In this document: positions 36,432 to 44,882 of the stretch, piece after piece
How positions within the stretch are numbered: the first letter of the stretch is position 1
How the letters are laid out: every line of letters begins with the position of its first letter
Source of the DNA: Paenibacillus sabinae T27
Lineage (GTDB): Bacteria > Bacillota > Bacilli > Paenibacillales > Paenibacillaceae
Assembly: GCF_000612505.1 (NCBI RefSeq)
Contig: NZ_CP004078.1
Location: 4,426,001 to 4,490,000, forward strand
Length of the DNA stretch: 64,000 bases
Reading direction: 5' to 3'
The notes under the pieces: generated by a model
Told to the model about the DNA's origin: nothing
The model's database searches: none
What the model saw: the letters and a program-made list of their open reading frames with translations, nothing else
Program-made: the position numbers and the translations under genes

Positions 36432-36875
36432 TTACGCCGCGCCCTGTTCCGCCGCTTCCGCTGCTTTCGGTATTCCCAGGCTCAGGACGCCTTGCACGTT
36501 TTTTAGCATTTCGCCAAAGTTGTTCACGCTCGCCACCGCCGTAAGATACGCCAGTATTTCGTCAACGGACGCGTTCTCGTCGATCCATTCCGCGTCAATC
36601 CCCGTCAGTACGGATACGATGCGTACGAAATCGCTAAGCGACTGCTCAAGCGCGACGAGTGCGAAGGCTACCCGCTGATCTGCCGGTGCGGAGATTACGC
36701 TAATCAACAGTTGCGGCAACGTTTGGATTGCGCCAAAAAGCTCCCGCCACTGTGCGATCACAATCTTGCGCACCTGTACCGTTTTGGGCTGCGCGCTGCC
36801 TTCGCCGAAGATTACCGTACCGGGTAACGCAGGTGTCGGAATTACCGCTTTTTCCGTGCGCTTAAATAGCTGCAT
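36432..36875 (-). CDS. Tail assembly chaperone (gpG-like)
   Basis: 147 aa. Central helix-rich region VIAQWRELFGAIQTLPQLL and WIDENASVDEILAYLTAV, typical for tail chaperones that coat the tape measure before tube assembly. AAGGAGCG precedes ATG. Frameshift partner gene follows at 36130. Confidence 0.72.
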   Translation of the reverse strand: MQLFKRTEKAVIPTPALPGTVIFGEGSAQPKTVQVRKIVIAQWRELFGAIQTLPQLLISVISAPADQRVAFALVALEQSLSDFVRIVSVLTGIDAEWIDENASVDEILAYLTAVASVNNFGEMLKNVQGVLSLGIPKAAEAAEQGAA

Positions 36876-36931
36876 TCTTATCGCTCCTTATCGTGTAAAT
36901 AAAGAAGGCGGACCGAAGCCCGCCCGTTAAA

Positions 36932-37462
36932 TTACGGTGTTGCTGTAACCGTCTCGTCACCGAGGATAGCTACGATATCGTCAGCGTCCGGAGTCGACCG
37001 GAGCGTAACGTTGGTGATGCGTTCGTTCTCGTTGTTGTACGAATACGACAGGTCCGTTTCCGGATACGCGAGCGGCAACGTTACCCAATAGTTAGCGTCC
37101 GTCTTGTGCGCAATCGGCTTGATGATCGCTTTCTTAGCGGAGTCCAGCAGGTTCAGCCCGACGCCAGTCTTAACGATAATCTTCGTATCGGTTCCGTCCG
37201 TTACGGCTTCCGCGCCGACCATGATCTTCGGAATCGTGGGGAGATCGTATTCTCCGAACGGAATCGTTACGCTGACGTTCCGTCCTGTGACACGCTTGCC
37301 TACGACAGTCTCTCCGGTTTGGTCCGTACGCTGCTCGCGGTACGCCGTTTCGGTCGTCAGGACTACGCCGCCGATCGTAGTTTCGAACGTTACCATGTCT
37401 ACGCCTGTTCCGAACTCGACGATTGCCGGTCCAAGCTCGATCTTCTCGATATTTTGAGCCAA
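36932..37462 (-). CDS. Major tail (tube) protein
   Basis: 176 aa from TTG 37462, chosen because AAAGGGGG lies 9 bp upstream; the longer frame to 37510 lacks a site. Beta-rich, begins AQNIEKIELGPAIVEFG; tail-tube-like (TETAYREQRTDQTGETVVGK, NVTLRSTPDADDIVAILG). Position between tail completion and chaperone genes fits the tube subunit. Confidence 0.75.
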   Translation of the reverse strand: MAQNIEKIELGPAIVEFGTGVDMVTFETTIGGVVLTTETAYREQRTDQTGETVVGKRVTGRNVSVTIPFGEYDLPTIPKIMVGAEAVTDGTDTKIIVKTGVGLNLLDSAKKAIIKPIAHKTDANYWVTLPLAYPETDLSYSYNNENERITNVTLRSTPDADDIVAILGDETVTATP

Positions 37463-37527
37463 TTTTATTTCCCCCTTTGGAATGTAAAAAGGCCGCCCGT
37501 AATCGGACAACCTTGAGTGAATCGTTA

Positions 37528-37908
37528 TTAAATTGTCGTTAACGTAAAATTGAGCGAATACATTGACCGCGCGCTATCGTCTTTGCCGAGATACCACGGC
37601 GCACTCTGTTCGGCCACGCATTTAACTACGCGCTGCGTTCCGATAGTAAACTCGGTCTTACCGTGCAGCGCCGCATAAATCGCGTTAGCCTTCGTTTCAG
37701 CCGTCGCAGCCAATTTCGCACGCAATACGATCTGAATCGACGGGTAGGATTTCGGCGTCCATTCGCTCGGCGCGTCGCCTCCGTTTATCCGCGTATATGC
37801 GCAGTCATCCGGATTGCCTGTCGCGAACTCAAGTCCGACGAAGGTGAATCCGGGAACCAGTACGCGAAGCAGCGCGTTAGTGTCCGCTATGGTGATCGTG
37901 GCCGCCAC
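37528..37908 (-). CDS. Tail terminator / minor capsid protein
   Basis: About 122-126 aa resembling phage minor capsid/tail-terminator proteins (PF12691-like): DTNALLRVLVPGFTFVG, YPSIQIVLRAKLAATAE, APWYLGKDDSARSMYSLNF. GTG 37908 overlaps the Shine-Dalgarno GGAGGTG; ATC 37896 is the best-spaced codon. Overlaps the preceding gene by 32 bp. Confidence 0.7.
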   Translation of the reverse strand: MAATITIADTNALLRVLVPGFTFVGLEFATGNPDDCAYTRINGGDAPSEWTPKSYPSIQIVLRAKLAATAETKANAIYAALHGKTEFTIGTQRVVKCVAEQSAPWYLGKDDSARSMYSLNFTLTTI

Positions 37909-38308
37909 CTCCCCGCTTCATGCCGGCTATAAGCATCCGCCGGTAAAGTTTCGCGTTAACCTTGAGTGGGCGCGATAAGAATTTCGGACGAGTACCGGGC
38001 GTTGTTGGACTCTTATACTCGCCCATTTCGTGGACACGGAGCGCGTAGTTATACCGCTCGCCGTTCGTGTCCGTCTCCGTGGCGCTGTAATAAACTTCGC
38101 CCGTTACCGTATCGCCATCGACCGTTACTTCCTTCCCGGCCGTTGTCCGCAATGTACTCGACTTTAGCGGAGCCTCATCGCGGCTGACCGCTAGTAAATG
38201 GTCGGTAGCGTCGTGCATTCCGGAAATAGCGCCCGCCAGTAATTCCGCTTTAGATGCCGTAAGCTTTTTCTCAAACGCGCTAATGTCAAATTCGATACTG
38301 TTCGCCAT
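37877..38308 (-). CDS. Minor capsid / HK97 gp10-like neck protein
   Basis: 143 aa: helical N-terminus (FEKKLTASKAELLAGAISG), APLKSSTLRTTAGKEV, and RPKFLSRPLKVN, a pattern of gp10-like head-tail joining proteins. The C-terminus is Gly/His-rich (GGGGHDHHSGH). ATG is preceded by GGAGGTG; it starts at the stop of the preceding gene. Confidence 0.72.
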   Translation of the reverse strand: MANSIEFDISAFEKKLTASKAELLAGAISGMHDATDHLLAVSRDEAPLKSSTLRTTAGKEVTVDGDTVTGEVYYSATETDTNGERYNYALRVHEMGEYKSPTTPGTRPKFLSRPLKVNAKLYRRMLIAGMKRGGGGHDHHSGH

Positions 38309-38628
38309 TACACGCTCACCTCCGTTAAGATCGGCCGACCGCTCAAATCCCGTATCACAGCGATTGCTAATGGATCGTAGGTCGTGGCCGCGCCTAATTC
38401 GTTGGTAAACGTGAGGCGGTCGTTAATCGAAATGGCCGCGAGCTTATCGAAAAGGAATGCGCCAACGCTGACGACTTCCTCTCCGTTGCGGTTGCGGACG
38501 AGTTTTACGCCCTCGTCAAAGCGGCATTTCAGCGTGTAGTCGGCCCCGTATTGCGGCTCGTTATAGTCCGGGTCGTTACCGGTGAACGGCGAGATAACGG
38601 CGGTCTGACGCATCGGTATGAACGCCAT
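38308..38628 (-). CDS. Head closure-type minor capsid protein
   Basis: 106 aa, beta-rich (YTLKCRFDEGVKLVRNRNGEEVVSVGAFLF), resembling phage minor capsid protein 2/head-closure knob proteins. GGGAGTGATG precedes ATG. Confidence 0.68.
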   Translation of the reverse strand: MAFIPMRQTAVISPFTGNDPDYNEPQYGADYTLKCRFDEGVKLVRNRNGEEVVSVGAFLFDKLAAISINDRLTFTNELGAATTYDPLAIAVIRDLSGRPILTEVSV

Positions 38629-38642
38629 TTACATCACTCCCG

Positions 38643-39041
38643 TCATAAGACTGTCCATTTAACGCCGCGCTTCGAAAGCGTGACGCCGTTCTCTGCGCCT
38701 ATGAGGTCGAGCGCAGCCTGCGGTACAAATCGCCGTGTACTTCCGCCCGGACCCGTAACCGCGCTGTCCTTAAAGCTGACGGACACCCTTCCGCCGACCG
38801 ACGTTGAGATAACGCCTTTTTGCGCTATGCCCGTCGTATCGCTATAAACCGCTGCCAGCACGTTCGCAAATTCGTATACAGCCGCGTCCGGTATCGTATA
38901 TTGCGAGTAGTACCGAGCGAGATCGCGAGATGCGACGTTTACTATTCGTAGTTTTTTCGCCTCGTCTGCGCTAGTCCAGTCGTCAACATCAATACAATTT
39001 GTGTTGATATACGTGTTTGCGTCCTCTACCGTAATTGCCAT
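38643..39041 (-). CDS. Head-tail adaptor
   Basis: 132 aa. Starts with VEDANTYINTNC and an adaptor-type helix pair (DDWTSADEAKKLRIVNVASRD), typical gp15/gp6-like connector that docks on the portal. GGAGGTG precedes ATG. Confidence 0.7.
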   Translation of the reverse strand: MAITVEDANTYINTNCIDVDDWTSADEAKKLRIVNVASRDLARYYSQYTIPDAAVYEFANVLAAVYSDTTGIAQKGVISTSVGGRVSVSFKDSAVTGPGGSTRRFVPQAALDLIGAENGVTLSKRGVKWTVL

Positions 39042-39056
39042 GCGCTACACCTCCGT

Positions 39057-39275
39057 TTATTTAGCGGAGGTTTTACGCGGTTTAGACGCGGGCTTTTCTT
39101 TTACCTCCGCAACTGCTTGCGGCTCCTCCGGTTGCCGTACGACGTCAACAAGCGCGTCGAGCACGGCTATTTCAGCGGGATTATCCGTATGAAAAAGGCC
39201 CCCGCTAAATCTGCGGAAGCCTCCGTCTACGTAAAATCCGAGTTCTTTATAGCGCGGTGATTCGTAAGTTGCCAT
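39057..39275 (-). CDS. Small phage protein (YqbF-like)
   Basis: 72 aa: short beta N-terminus (YVDGGFRRFSGGLFHTDN) followed by a Lys/Pro-rich tail. Resembles small proteins found after capsid genes in SPP1-like and PBSX-like phages. Role unknown. Confidence 0.6.
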   Translation of the reverse strand: MATYESPRYKELGFYVDGGFRRFSGGLFHTDNPAEIAVLDALVDVVRQPEEPQAVAEVKEKPASKPRKTSAK

Positions 39276-39292
39276 CGTATACCTCCGTTTTA

Positions 39293-40381
39293 TTACGACA
39301 GACCTTTCAGACGGCCGTGCGCTTTCTCTTGTTCAAGTTGCAGTGTGTACTCGCCGACGATTTGGCCCGTCTCATAATCCCCCTTCACGCCAAGATAGGT
39401 ATGCGTGAAGTCACGCGTTACCAGCGGGCGAATGGCAATGCGGTTAGCGTCTACAAGGAAAAGCTCGTCAGGGGAGAGATTTTGGTTAAGGGCAACCTCA
39501 AACTGTCCAAAATCAGTTACGACGAAGTCTACGACTTGTCCGCGAGTGTTTTCACCGCGAGTCAAGGTTACTTTGTTCGCATCCGCAGCGGAAAGAGCGA
39601 CCTTTTGCTTAGCTGGAACCATAATTTTGTAGTTCCCACCGTTCGCAAAACCGCCGGCGTCGTATACTGTCTGTGCCAAGGTATTGATCGCAGAAAGTGT
39701 AAGCGCTCCGCCTACGTTGGTAACGTTGGTTGTGATGAATTGGCGTATACCTTTCATTTGACGAACTTGGCCGGATTCGTAAGAAACGCCGTTAATCGCG
39801 GCCTTTTCCACCTGCAGCGCAAGCTCAAGCAGTTTCTTCTGTTTCTCGTACTCGTACAGATTGCTAATTCCGTACTGAGCGACGGCTTTTGCGGTTCCGG
39901 AAAGCTCAACCGAATCCGTGAAGATTTGCGTAAGGTTGGACTTACGTACGCGCGCTTTGTAACGGGCTGCGCGAGCGTCCGCGCCTTCTACGCCTTCGTC
40001 GAACAGGAACTCGACTTTAGCGCCAGACGATACCGCAGCGGCCGTAGTCGAAGCGTATGCCCGCGTAACAGTCAGCGTTTTAGTACCGGGGTCGATTGCG
40101 GAAACGTACAGCAGCTCGTCGCCGATCTTGATTACGGAACCGACACGGAAAGGAGTTACGTCCGCTACCACGACGGAAGTAGCGTCAATCAGCGCGGATG
40201 CGGTAGTTACCGTTTCGTCCGGAAACATTTCATCTTCGAACCAAATATGCTCTACCGCTGTAACTGGATCAGCAAAACCAAGCATGTTCAGCAACGGAGT
40301 TTGATGCGGATTGAGTAGCAGAAGTTCATCTACCACTGATTCCTTTTTTCCGACCATAGATGCGTCATAAATTTTAGCCAT
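39293..40381 (-). CDS. Major capsid protein (SU10/DUF5309-type)
   Basis: 362 aa. Pattern of DUF5309/SU10 capsids: KESVVDELLLLNPHQTPLLN, VEHIWFEDEMFPDETV, RKSNLTQIFTDSVELSGTA, and C-terminal REDVFTHTYLG-like RDFTHTYLGVKGDYETGQ. A beta insertion (about 75-125) includes GDELLYVSAIDPGTKTLTVT. HK97 fold inferred. GGGGGAAAT precedes ATG; scaffold gene lies 96 bp upstream. Confidence 0.86.
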   Translation of the reverse strand: MAKIYDASMVGKKESVVDELLLLNPHQTPLLNMLGFADPVTAVEHIWFEDEMFPDETVTTASALIDATSVVVADVTPFRVGSVIKIGDELLYVSAIDPGTKTLTVTRAYASTTAAAVSSGAKVEFLFDEGVEGADARAARYKARVRKSNLTQIFTDSVELSGTAKAVAQYGISNLYEYEKQKKLLELALQVEKAAINGVSYESGQVRQMKGIRQFITTNVTNVGGALTLSAINTLAQTVYDAGGFANGGNYKIMVPAKQKVALSAADANKVTLTRGENTRGQVVDFVVTDFGQFEVALNQNLSPDELFLVDANRIAIRPLVTRDFTHTYLGVKGDYETGQIVGEYTLQLEQEKAHGRLKGLS

Positions 40382-40477
40382 TGTTTGTATTTCCCCCTGT
40401 TAATAAGTGCTGCGGAATTTCCGCGCAATAAAATAAGCCGCCAAATGCCCGCGACTTTATTTCCGTTATTTAATTGC

Positions 40478-41179
40478 TTACTTGTTCAGTTCGTCCTTGA
40501 GCGCCGAGTACGCCATTCGGTCTTCAATCCGTCCGGTCTTCCGCGCCTTTTCTGCGGCTTCCTTGAGCAATTGCTCCTTCGTTTTGTCTTGCGGATCAGC
40601 GCCGCCGCTAGGCTTGCCGATCTCCTTCGGTTTCGTCTCCGCCACCAGGTACGGATTAGCCTCAATCAACGCCTTTACCGCGTCCTCTACTCCTTGCGGA
40701 TTCCCTTCGTCATCGACCGTTACTTCGCTCAAGTCCGCCAGTTTCAGCGCAGCGGCCAAGCGGTCAGCAGGCACGTTAGCGTCGCGGGCCAGCGCCTTAA
40801 ACTCCGCGTTAACCAGGCGCTGATTCGCTGCGGTAAGTGCGGCGTTACCGCGTTCTTCCGCTTCCTGCGCCTTTTTCAGCGCTTCTGCTTTTTCCGCTTC
40901 CAAGCGTTCGGTAGCGGACATTTCCGCTTTCTGGCGCTCGGCTTCGGACTTTTCAAATTCGGACAACTTCGCTTTGATATCGTCGTAATCTGCGAATTTC
41001 TCCGTTTTCTTACGTTCACGCGCGATTCGGTCCGCTACAATACGGTCGAGTTCGTCCTGCGTAAACGTCTTTGGCGGGTCTTGCGGATCGGCTGGCGGAT
41101 TATGGTCCGGGTCGGGATCGCCCTCCGCAAACAGTTGCAGATTAAGCGGATATCTATAGCGTTCGTTATCGTTTTTCAT
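40478..41179 (-). CDS. Capsid scaffolding protein
   Basis: 233 aa from ATG 41179 (GGAAGGAG upstream). N-terminus YPLNLQLFAEG is the hallmark of DUF4355/gp20-type scaffolds, followed by a Pro/Asp linker and a long charged coiled coil (about 45-135) and C-terminal helix pair. Assists capsid assembly and is not kept in the virion. Confidence 0.82.
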   Translation of the reverse strand: MKNDNERYRYPLNLQLFAEGDPDPDHNPPADPQDPPKTFTQDELDRIVADRIARERKKTEKFADYDDIKAKLSEFEKSEAERQKAEMSATERLEAEKAEALKKAQEAEERGNAALTAANQRLVNAEFKALARDANVPADRLAAALKLADLSEVTVDDEGNPQGVEDAVKALIEANPYLVAETKPKEIGKPSGGADPQDKTKEQLLKEAAEKARKTGRIEDRMAYSALKDELNK

Positions 41180-41272
41180 AGCGTTTCTCCTTCCGCGTTT
41201 AAGCGCCGCGTAGCGCATAGTATCCGTAAAGTTTAGTGTCGTTCACGTCTGGACGGGAGCCTAGCGCTCCTA

Positions 41273-42430
41273 TTAAGCTGCGATAAGTTCCGGAGTGGCT
41301 GCGCATTCCGGGATCGTGCGACGGATGCGTTCAAACTTAGCTACCATGCCAGCGTGACCTGCTGCGTTCAGTTCCTCGTAATAATCACTCACGGGGACTA
41401 ACGTCAGGTTGTCAATTCCATGCTTAATATCCGGGCCACGAAGATACACAACCGTCAAGTCTGTACAGTACGGCGTGTATTTTTTCACCGTGTCGCAGTT
41501 AAATATCGACCAAGACGACAATTTTGCGTCTACTATCTGTCTCGTTGCAGCACCGTAAAAGTCAGGAACGATTCCGGCAAATCCACGGTAGTGATACTGG
41601 AAGTCAGGTCTAATTAATGTGAATGCCTCCGCCAGCAGACTTTCAAATTCGTGGCCCATTGCGGAAGTTCGCAAGTGATCCTCCGCGTGAAGTGGGTATT
41701 CCTCCCCTATTTCGGATAGAGCTGCTGCATAACTGCCGAAGTGTCTTGTCGCTACCTTTACAGCGCTTGGAAAAACGGAATGAACGCTCATGACGTTCAA
41801 AGGCATTCCCTTACTCCGGCAGTCTTTAAGAACACGAAGCAAGTCCTCCGCTGACCACTCGTATACCTCCGGCCTGATTTTTGTTACGTCGAGACCTAAC
41901 TCCTCGCAGATCGCGTCATACGTTCCAAAAATCTTTCTAATGGCATGGTCCAGCCCGCGATTCTTGTCCCTGAGTTGGCTTACCGTGGTAACGGATTCGT
42001 CTCCGTACATTTGTAAGAACTCTCGAATAACCTTGCCTCGATCCCACCAGGTAAACCCGAGGTTCTCCTCATAAGGAAGGCCGCACGCTTCCGTGGCGGC
42101 CTTGAAGGAGCCGAAATACTTGATTGCAGCGCTCAGAAGTGCGGGGCATTCTTTTTCCATGTCCGCCCGCTTAACGCTTTTACCTTCTTCCTGCCGAGCC
42201 TGTATCTCCATTGCTATGCGGTCCTTAGACCAAACAGTGAAACCGATAACCTCCTCGTAGTCATACCCGAGGCGCTCAACGAAGGACTGGTAACTACCAA
42301 ACTTTCTGCGTATTTGGACTAGAAGGTCGTTACGTTTGGCTTTCATATTTTTGGGCGTGATTGATTCCCCGGATAGTACGAAAAGACTAAATTCTCGTAA
42401 TACCATTTGAGCGTCCCATCTCTTCTTCAA
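41273..42430 (-). CDS. Homing-endonuclease-like protein with FG(S/T)Y repeats
   Basis: 385 aa from TTG 42430 (GGAGG 10 bp upstream). Four repeats centred on FGSYQSF, FGSFKAA, FGTYDAI and FGSYAAA, each followed by a helix and a conserved Gly, look like DNA-binding units. C-terminal PD-(D/E)XK core: GHEFESLLAEAF, VPDFYGAA and VDAKLSSW. It overlaps the gp7 gene by 44 bp and separates it from the scaffold gene, as expected for a free-standing mobile nuclease. Confidence 0.75.
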   Translation of the reverse strand: MKKRWDAQMVLREFSLFVLSGESITPKNMKAKRNDLLVQIRRKFGSYQSFVERLGYDYEEVIGFTVWSKDRIAMEIQARQEEGKSVKRADMEKECPALLSAAIKYFGSFKAATEACGLPYEENLGFTWWDRGKVIREFLQMYGDESVTTVSQLRDKNRGLDHAIRKIFGTYDAICEELGLDVTKIRPEVYEWSAEDLLRVLKDCRSKGMPLNVMSVHSVFPSAVKVATRHFGSYAAALSEIGEEYPLHAEDHLRTSAMGHEFESLLAEAFTLIRPDFQYHYRGFAGIVPDFYGAATRQIVDAKLSSWSIFNCDTVKKYTPYCTDLTVVYLRGPDIKHGIDNLTLVPVSDYYEELNAAGHAGMVAKFERIRRTIPECAATPELIAA

Positions 42431-43268
42431 GCCTACGAACCTCCTTCGGATCTCTTATTGGGCTTAAAGTGTGCCGGCAGCACGGGTGAAAAAGCTCGCG
42501 TCGTGGTATGTCTCCGACGTACGGATAGGAACCCGGTGCGTCAGGAGTTAGTTTGACGATTGTTCCTTCATACTTAGAGCATGCATCCTTAGCGCCATGC
42601 CTTGATACCACTGCATAATAAGCGCCGCGAGAAACGGCCTCGTTCGTTGTAGCTTCGCGGTGTGTCTGCGACATTTTTGTCCGTGTCAGCATCTGAACAT
42701 AATTTTCAGGCGACCACCGACGCGAGGCGCTATCCACAATCCCGGTATCAATCGCGCTACCTAACGTTTTCCTCATCCGCTGCAGCATGTCGGCGTTTAG
42801 GGTGCGTTGGCCGTTAACGCCTTTCGTCAGATTAGCGCGCAAGGATTCAGCGGTTGCCTGGCGTACGGCCTGCTTAACGCGGCGGTCTACGTTTTGGGTA
42901 ACGGCCAAGATGTCCGCTTGTGTATCCGCAACGGCTGCCGCTACAAACTCGCGATTGATCCGATTAAACTTCGCAATCTTCTCCGCTTCCTCTACCGTTT
43001 CCACTGCGCCGAGGTCTACGATAGCGCGGATAACTCCGTCGGTTGCCGCTTTTGGTACGTGTTTCTCGACCCATGCCGCCGACTCAGTGTTAAGCCCACG
43101 CAAAATAGCCGCAACCTCGGCGAGTGCGGCCTTCGCATTAGCGCGGGAGATTCCCGTTAAATCTAAGCGCGATAACTCGCCGGCTATCGCTAAGAGTGCG
43201 TCCTTAAACGCTTTAACGAGCAGGTTAACGTCGTAATCGTAGTCCGGATCGGGAATAGGCGCGGCCAC
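42387..43268 (-). CDS. Head morphogenesis protein (SPP1 gp7-like)
   Basis: 293 aa. C-terminal gp7/Mu-F domain: MSQTHREATTNEAVSRGAYYAVVSRHGAKD with cysteines in HPCCRHTLSP; N-terminal 150 aa helical. Minor capsid protein bound to the portal, affecting DNA ejection. GTG start overlaps the portal stop (GTAGTG), with GGAGGGG upstream. Confidence 0.84.
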   Translation of the reverse strand: MAAPIPDPDYDYDVNLLVKAFKDALLAIAGELSRLDLTGISRANAKAALAEVAAILRGLNTESAAWVEKHVPKAATDGVIRAIVDLGAVETVEEAEKIAKFNRINREFVAAAVADTQADILAVTQNVDRRVKQAVRQATAESLRANLTKGVNGQRTLNADMLQRMRKTLGSAIDTGIVDSASRRWSPENYVQMLTRTKMSQTHREATTNEAVSRGAYYAVVSRHGAKDACSKYEGTIVKLTPDAPGSYPYVGDIPRRELFHPCCRHTLSPIRDPKEVRRLEEEMGRSNGITRI

Positions 43269-44857
43269 TACGCAGCCCCTCCGGTTGTTCCTCCGCCCAC
43301 ATCGTTAAATACCGAAGCGTCGACCGTTCCCATTGTCCGCTCTTCGTCCGCGTCAATACGCGTTATCATTTCGGACGCCATCGCTTCATCAACGCCGTCA
43401 AGCGTTTTGATTGCATCGAGTACGGATTGCGTCGGCTTGCCGCCCGTACGGATGTTCGCAACTTCGGCCGCTTCTTTTTCATCGATCGGGATGCCATCGC
43501 GCCAGTTGATACGCGGATAAATAGGCTCGTACGGCTCGAATCCGTCAACGCCTTTATTCGCGAAGTTTTCGAGCTGCATCGCGGTCCAGATGGCGTCACG
43601 GAGAGCGCGGTCAACGTGCGCCCGGATACGGTTGACTTTCGCCAGGATCGGCATGAAGCGGGCTTTAATAGCGCCGCTGTCCGTGTGTGACGTGCCGGTT
43701 CCGCCCTTATCGTTGGCGAGCGTCGTGCCGAATAGCCATTGCGGGGTTTCCGACATTTGGTAGACGAGGCCGAGGAGTATATCGAGTTCGCGGAAAGCGG
43801 CGTCTAGTTGCCCGTCCCACGTCATGTACCCGGGAGTCACGTCGTCCTTTTCGAGCGGCAGGTAGCGTCCGCCGAAGCGCGTAGTATCCCCGCCGTCGTC
43901 AACGTCCGGTCCGTACGATGTAGGGTCGCTGTGCTTCCAGAGGATGTAGTCGATCTGAGCCAAGCGCTCGTTAATCGCGCTCAATACGCTTTCCAGCTTC
44001 TCTACTCCGTTAATTCCTTCCCAACGGTCATCAACGGACTTGTACGGAATATGCCGGATAAGCAACTCGGGCGTTCCTGTCTCAACTACGTCGACCTCGC
44101 GGCCGGTTGCGACCTGCTCGCCGATCGTATACGTTGAAATCGGCACGCCCCATTCGGTATCGACGTGACCCTCCGAAAGCTTATAGCGCTCGTAAATGAT
44201 ATAGCCCGGAATGTACCGCTCGACTACGAGATAAGGTACATACGATTCGGCCTTACCGTAAATCCACCGCACAACTTTTCCGCCGGGCTCTTCGACCCAA
44301 TCGATCCAGGCAACGTTAATCGCGCGGAATTTCTTACGGGAGCCTACGGACAACTCCGGAAACACGATGTTCGCCGGGACCGCTTCGATAATCGGTTCAG
44401 GACGCGATTCAGGCGCGGTCAGGCCGAGTTCCTCCGCAATGGCTTCCGTCTCGCTGGTGTCCGCCCGCGCTGCGTAATACGCTTTTATAAACGAGTCGCC
44501 GCGATAGCCGCCGCCGATGACGAGTTCGTGCGTCATTTGCGTCAGGTCGTTCTCCTCAACGATCGAGTCGAGGCGTTCCTGTTCACGTGAGCCCGGTCCT
44601 TTGCCGCTCTCGTACGTCGGGGGCTCACCGGTTAGCAAGTCCGCCGGCTTCGTCAGCAAAATGTCCATCAAATTCACCGCGATGAATAACGTTTTGAGCT
44701 GCGCAGCGTGCGGCGTATCCTTGAGCAGCGACGACGCCCGTTCGTATATTTCCGGATGCCGGCCGTCAAATATCGTTCGTCCGCGCTTATAGCGGGCCAG
44801 GCGCGGAATATGTGAAGGCGGAGGGTAGATACCGCCCGTTTCGAATAACTTCGCCAA
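43268..44857 (-). CDS. Portal protein (SPP1 gp6-like)
   Basis: 529 aa from TTG 44857 (AAGGAGGAA upstream). SPP1-type portal: DILLTKPADLLTGEPP near the N-terminus, VWIDWVEEPGGKVVRWIYG, NERLAQIDYILWKHSDPT, MSETPQWLFGTTLANDKGG. Forms the dodecameric DNA gate at one capsid vertex and docks terminase. 25 bp after terL. Confidence 0.9.
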   Translation of the reverse strand: MAKLFETGGIYPPPSHIPRLARYKRGRTIFDGRHPEIYERASSLLKDTPHAAQLKTLFIAVNLMDILLTKPADLLTGEPPTYESGKGPGSREQERLDSIVEENDLTQMTHELVIGGGYRGDSFIKAYYAARADTSETEAIAEELGLTAPESRPEPIIEAVPANIVFPELSVGSRKKFRAINVAWIDWVEEPGGKVVRWIYGKAESYVPYLVVERYIPGYIIYERYKLSEGHVDTEWGVPISTYTIGEQVATGREVDVVETGTPELLIRHIPYKSVDDRWEGINGVEKLESVLSAINERLAQIDYILWKHSDPTSYGPDVDDGGDTTRFGGRYLPLEKDDVTPGYMTWDGQLDAAFRELDILLGLVYQMSETPQWLFGTTLANDKGGTGTSHTDSGAIKARFMPILAKVNRIRAHVDRALRDAIWTAMQLENFANKGVDGFEPYEPIYPRINWRDGIPIDEKEAAEVANIRTGGKPTQSVLDAIKTLDGVDEAMASEMITRIDADEERTMGTVDASVFNDVGGGTTGGAA

Positions 44858-44882
44858 ATCTGCGTTCCTCCTTCGCTATGTG

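Noticed and set aside
39257..40318. Antisense open frame (about 353 codons) over the major capsid gene
   Set aside because: No ribosome site and no recognisable domain; the minus-strand capsid protein is clear.
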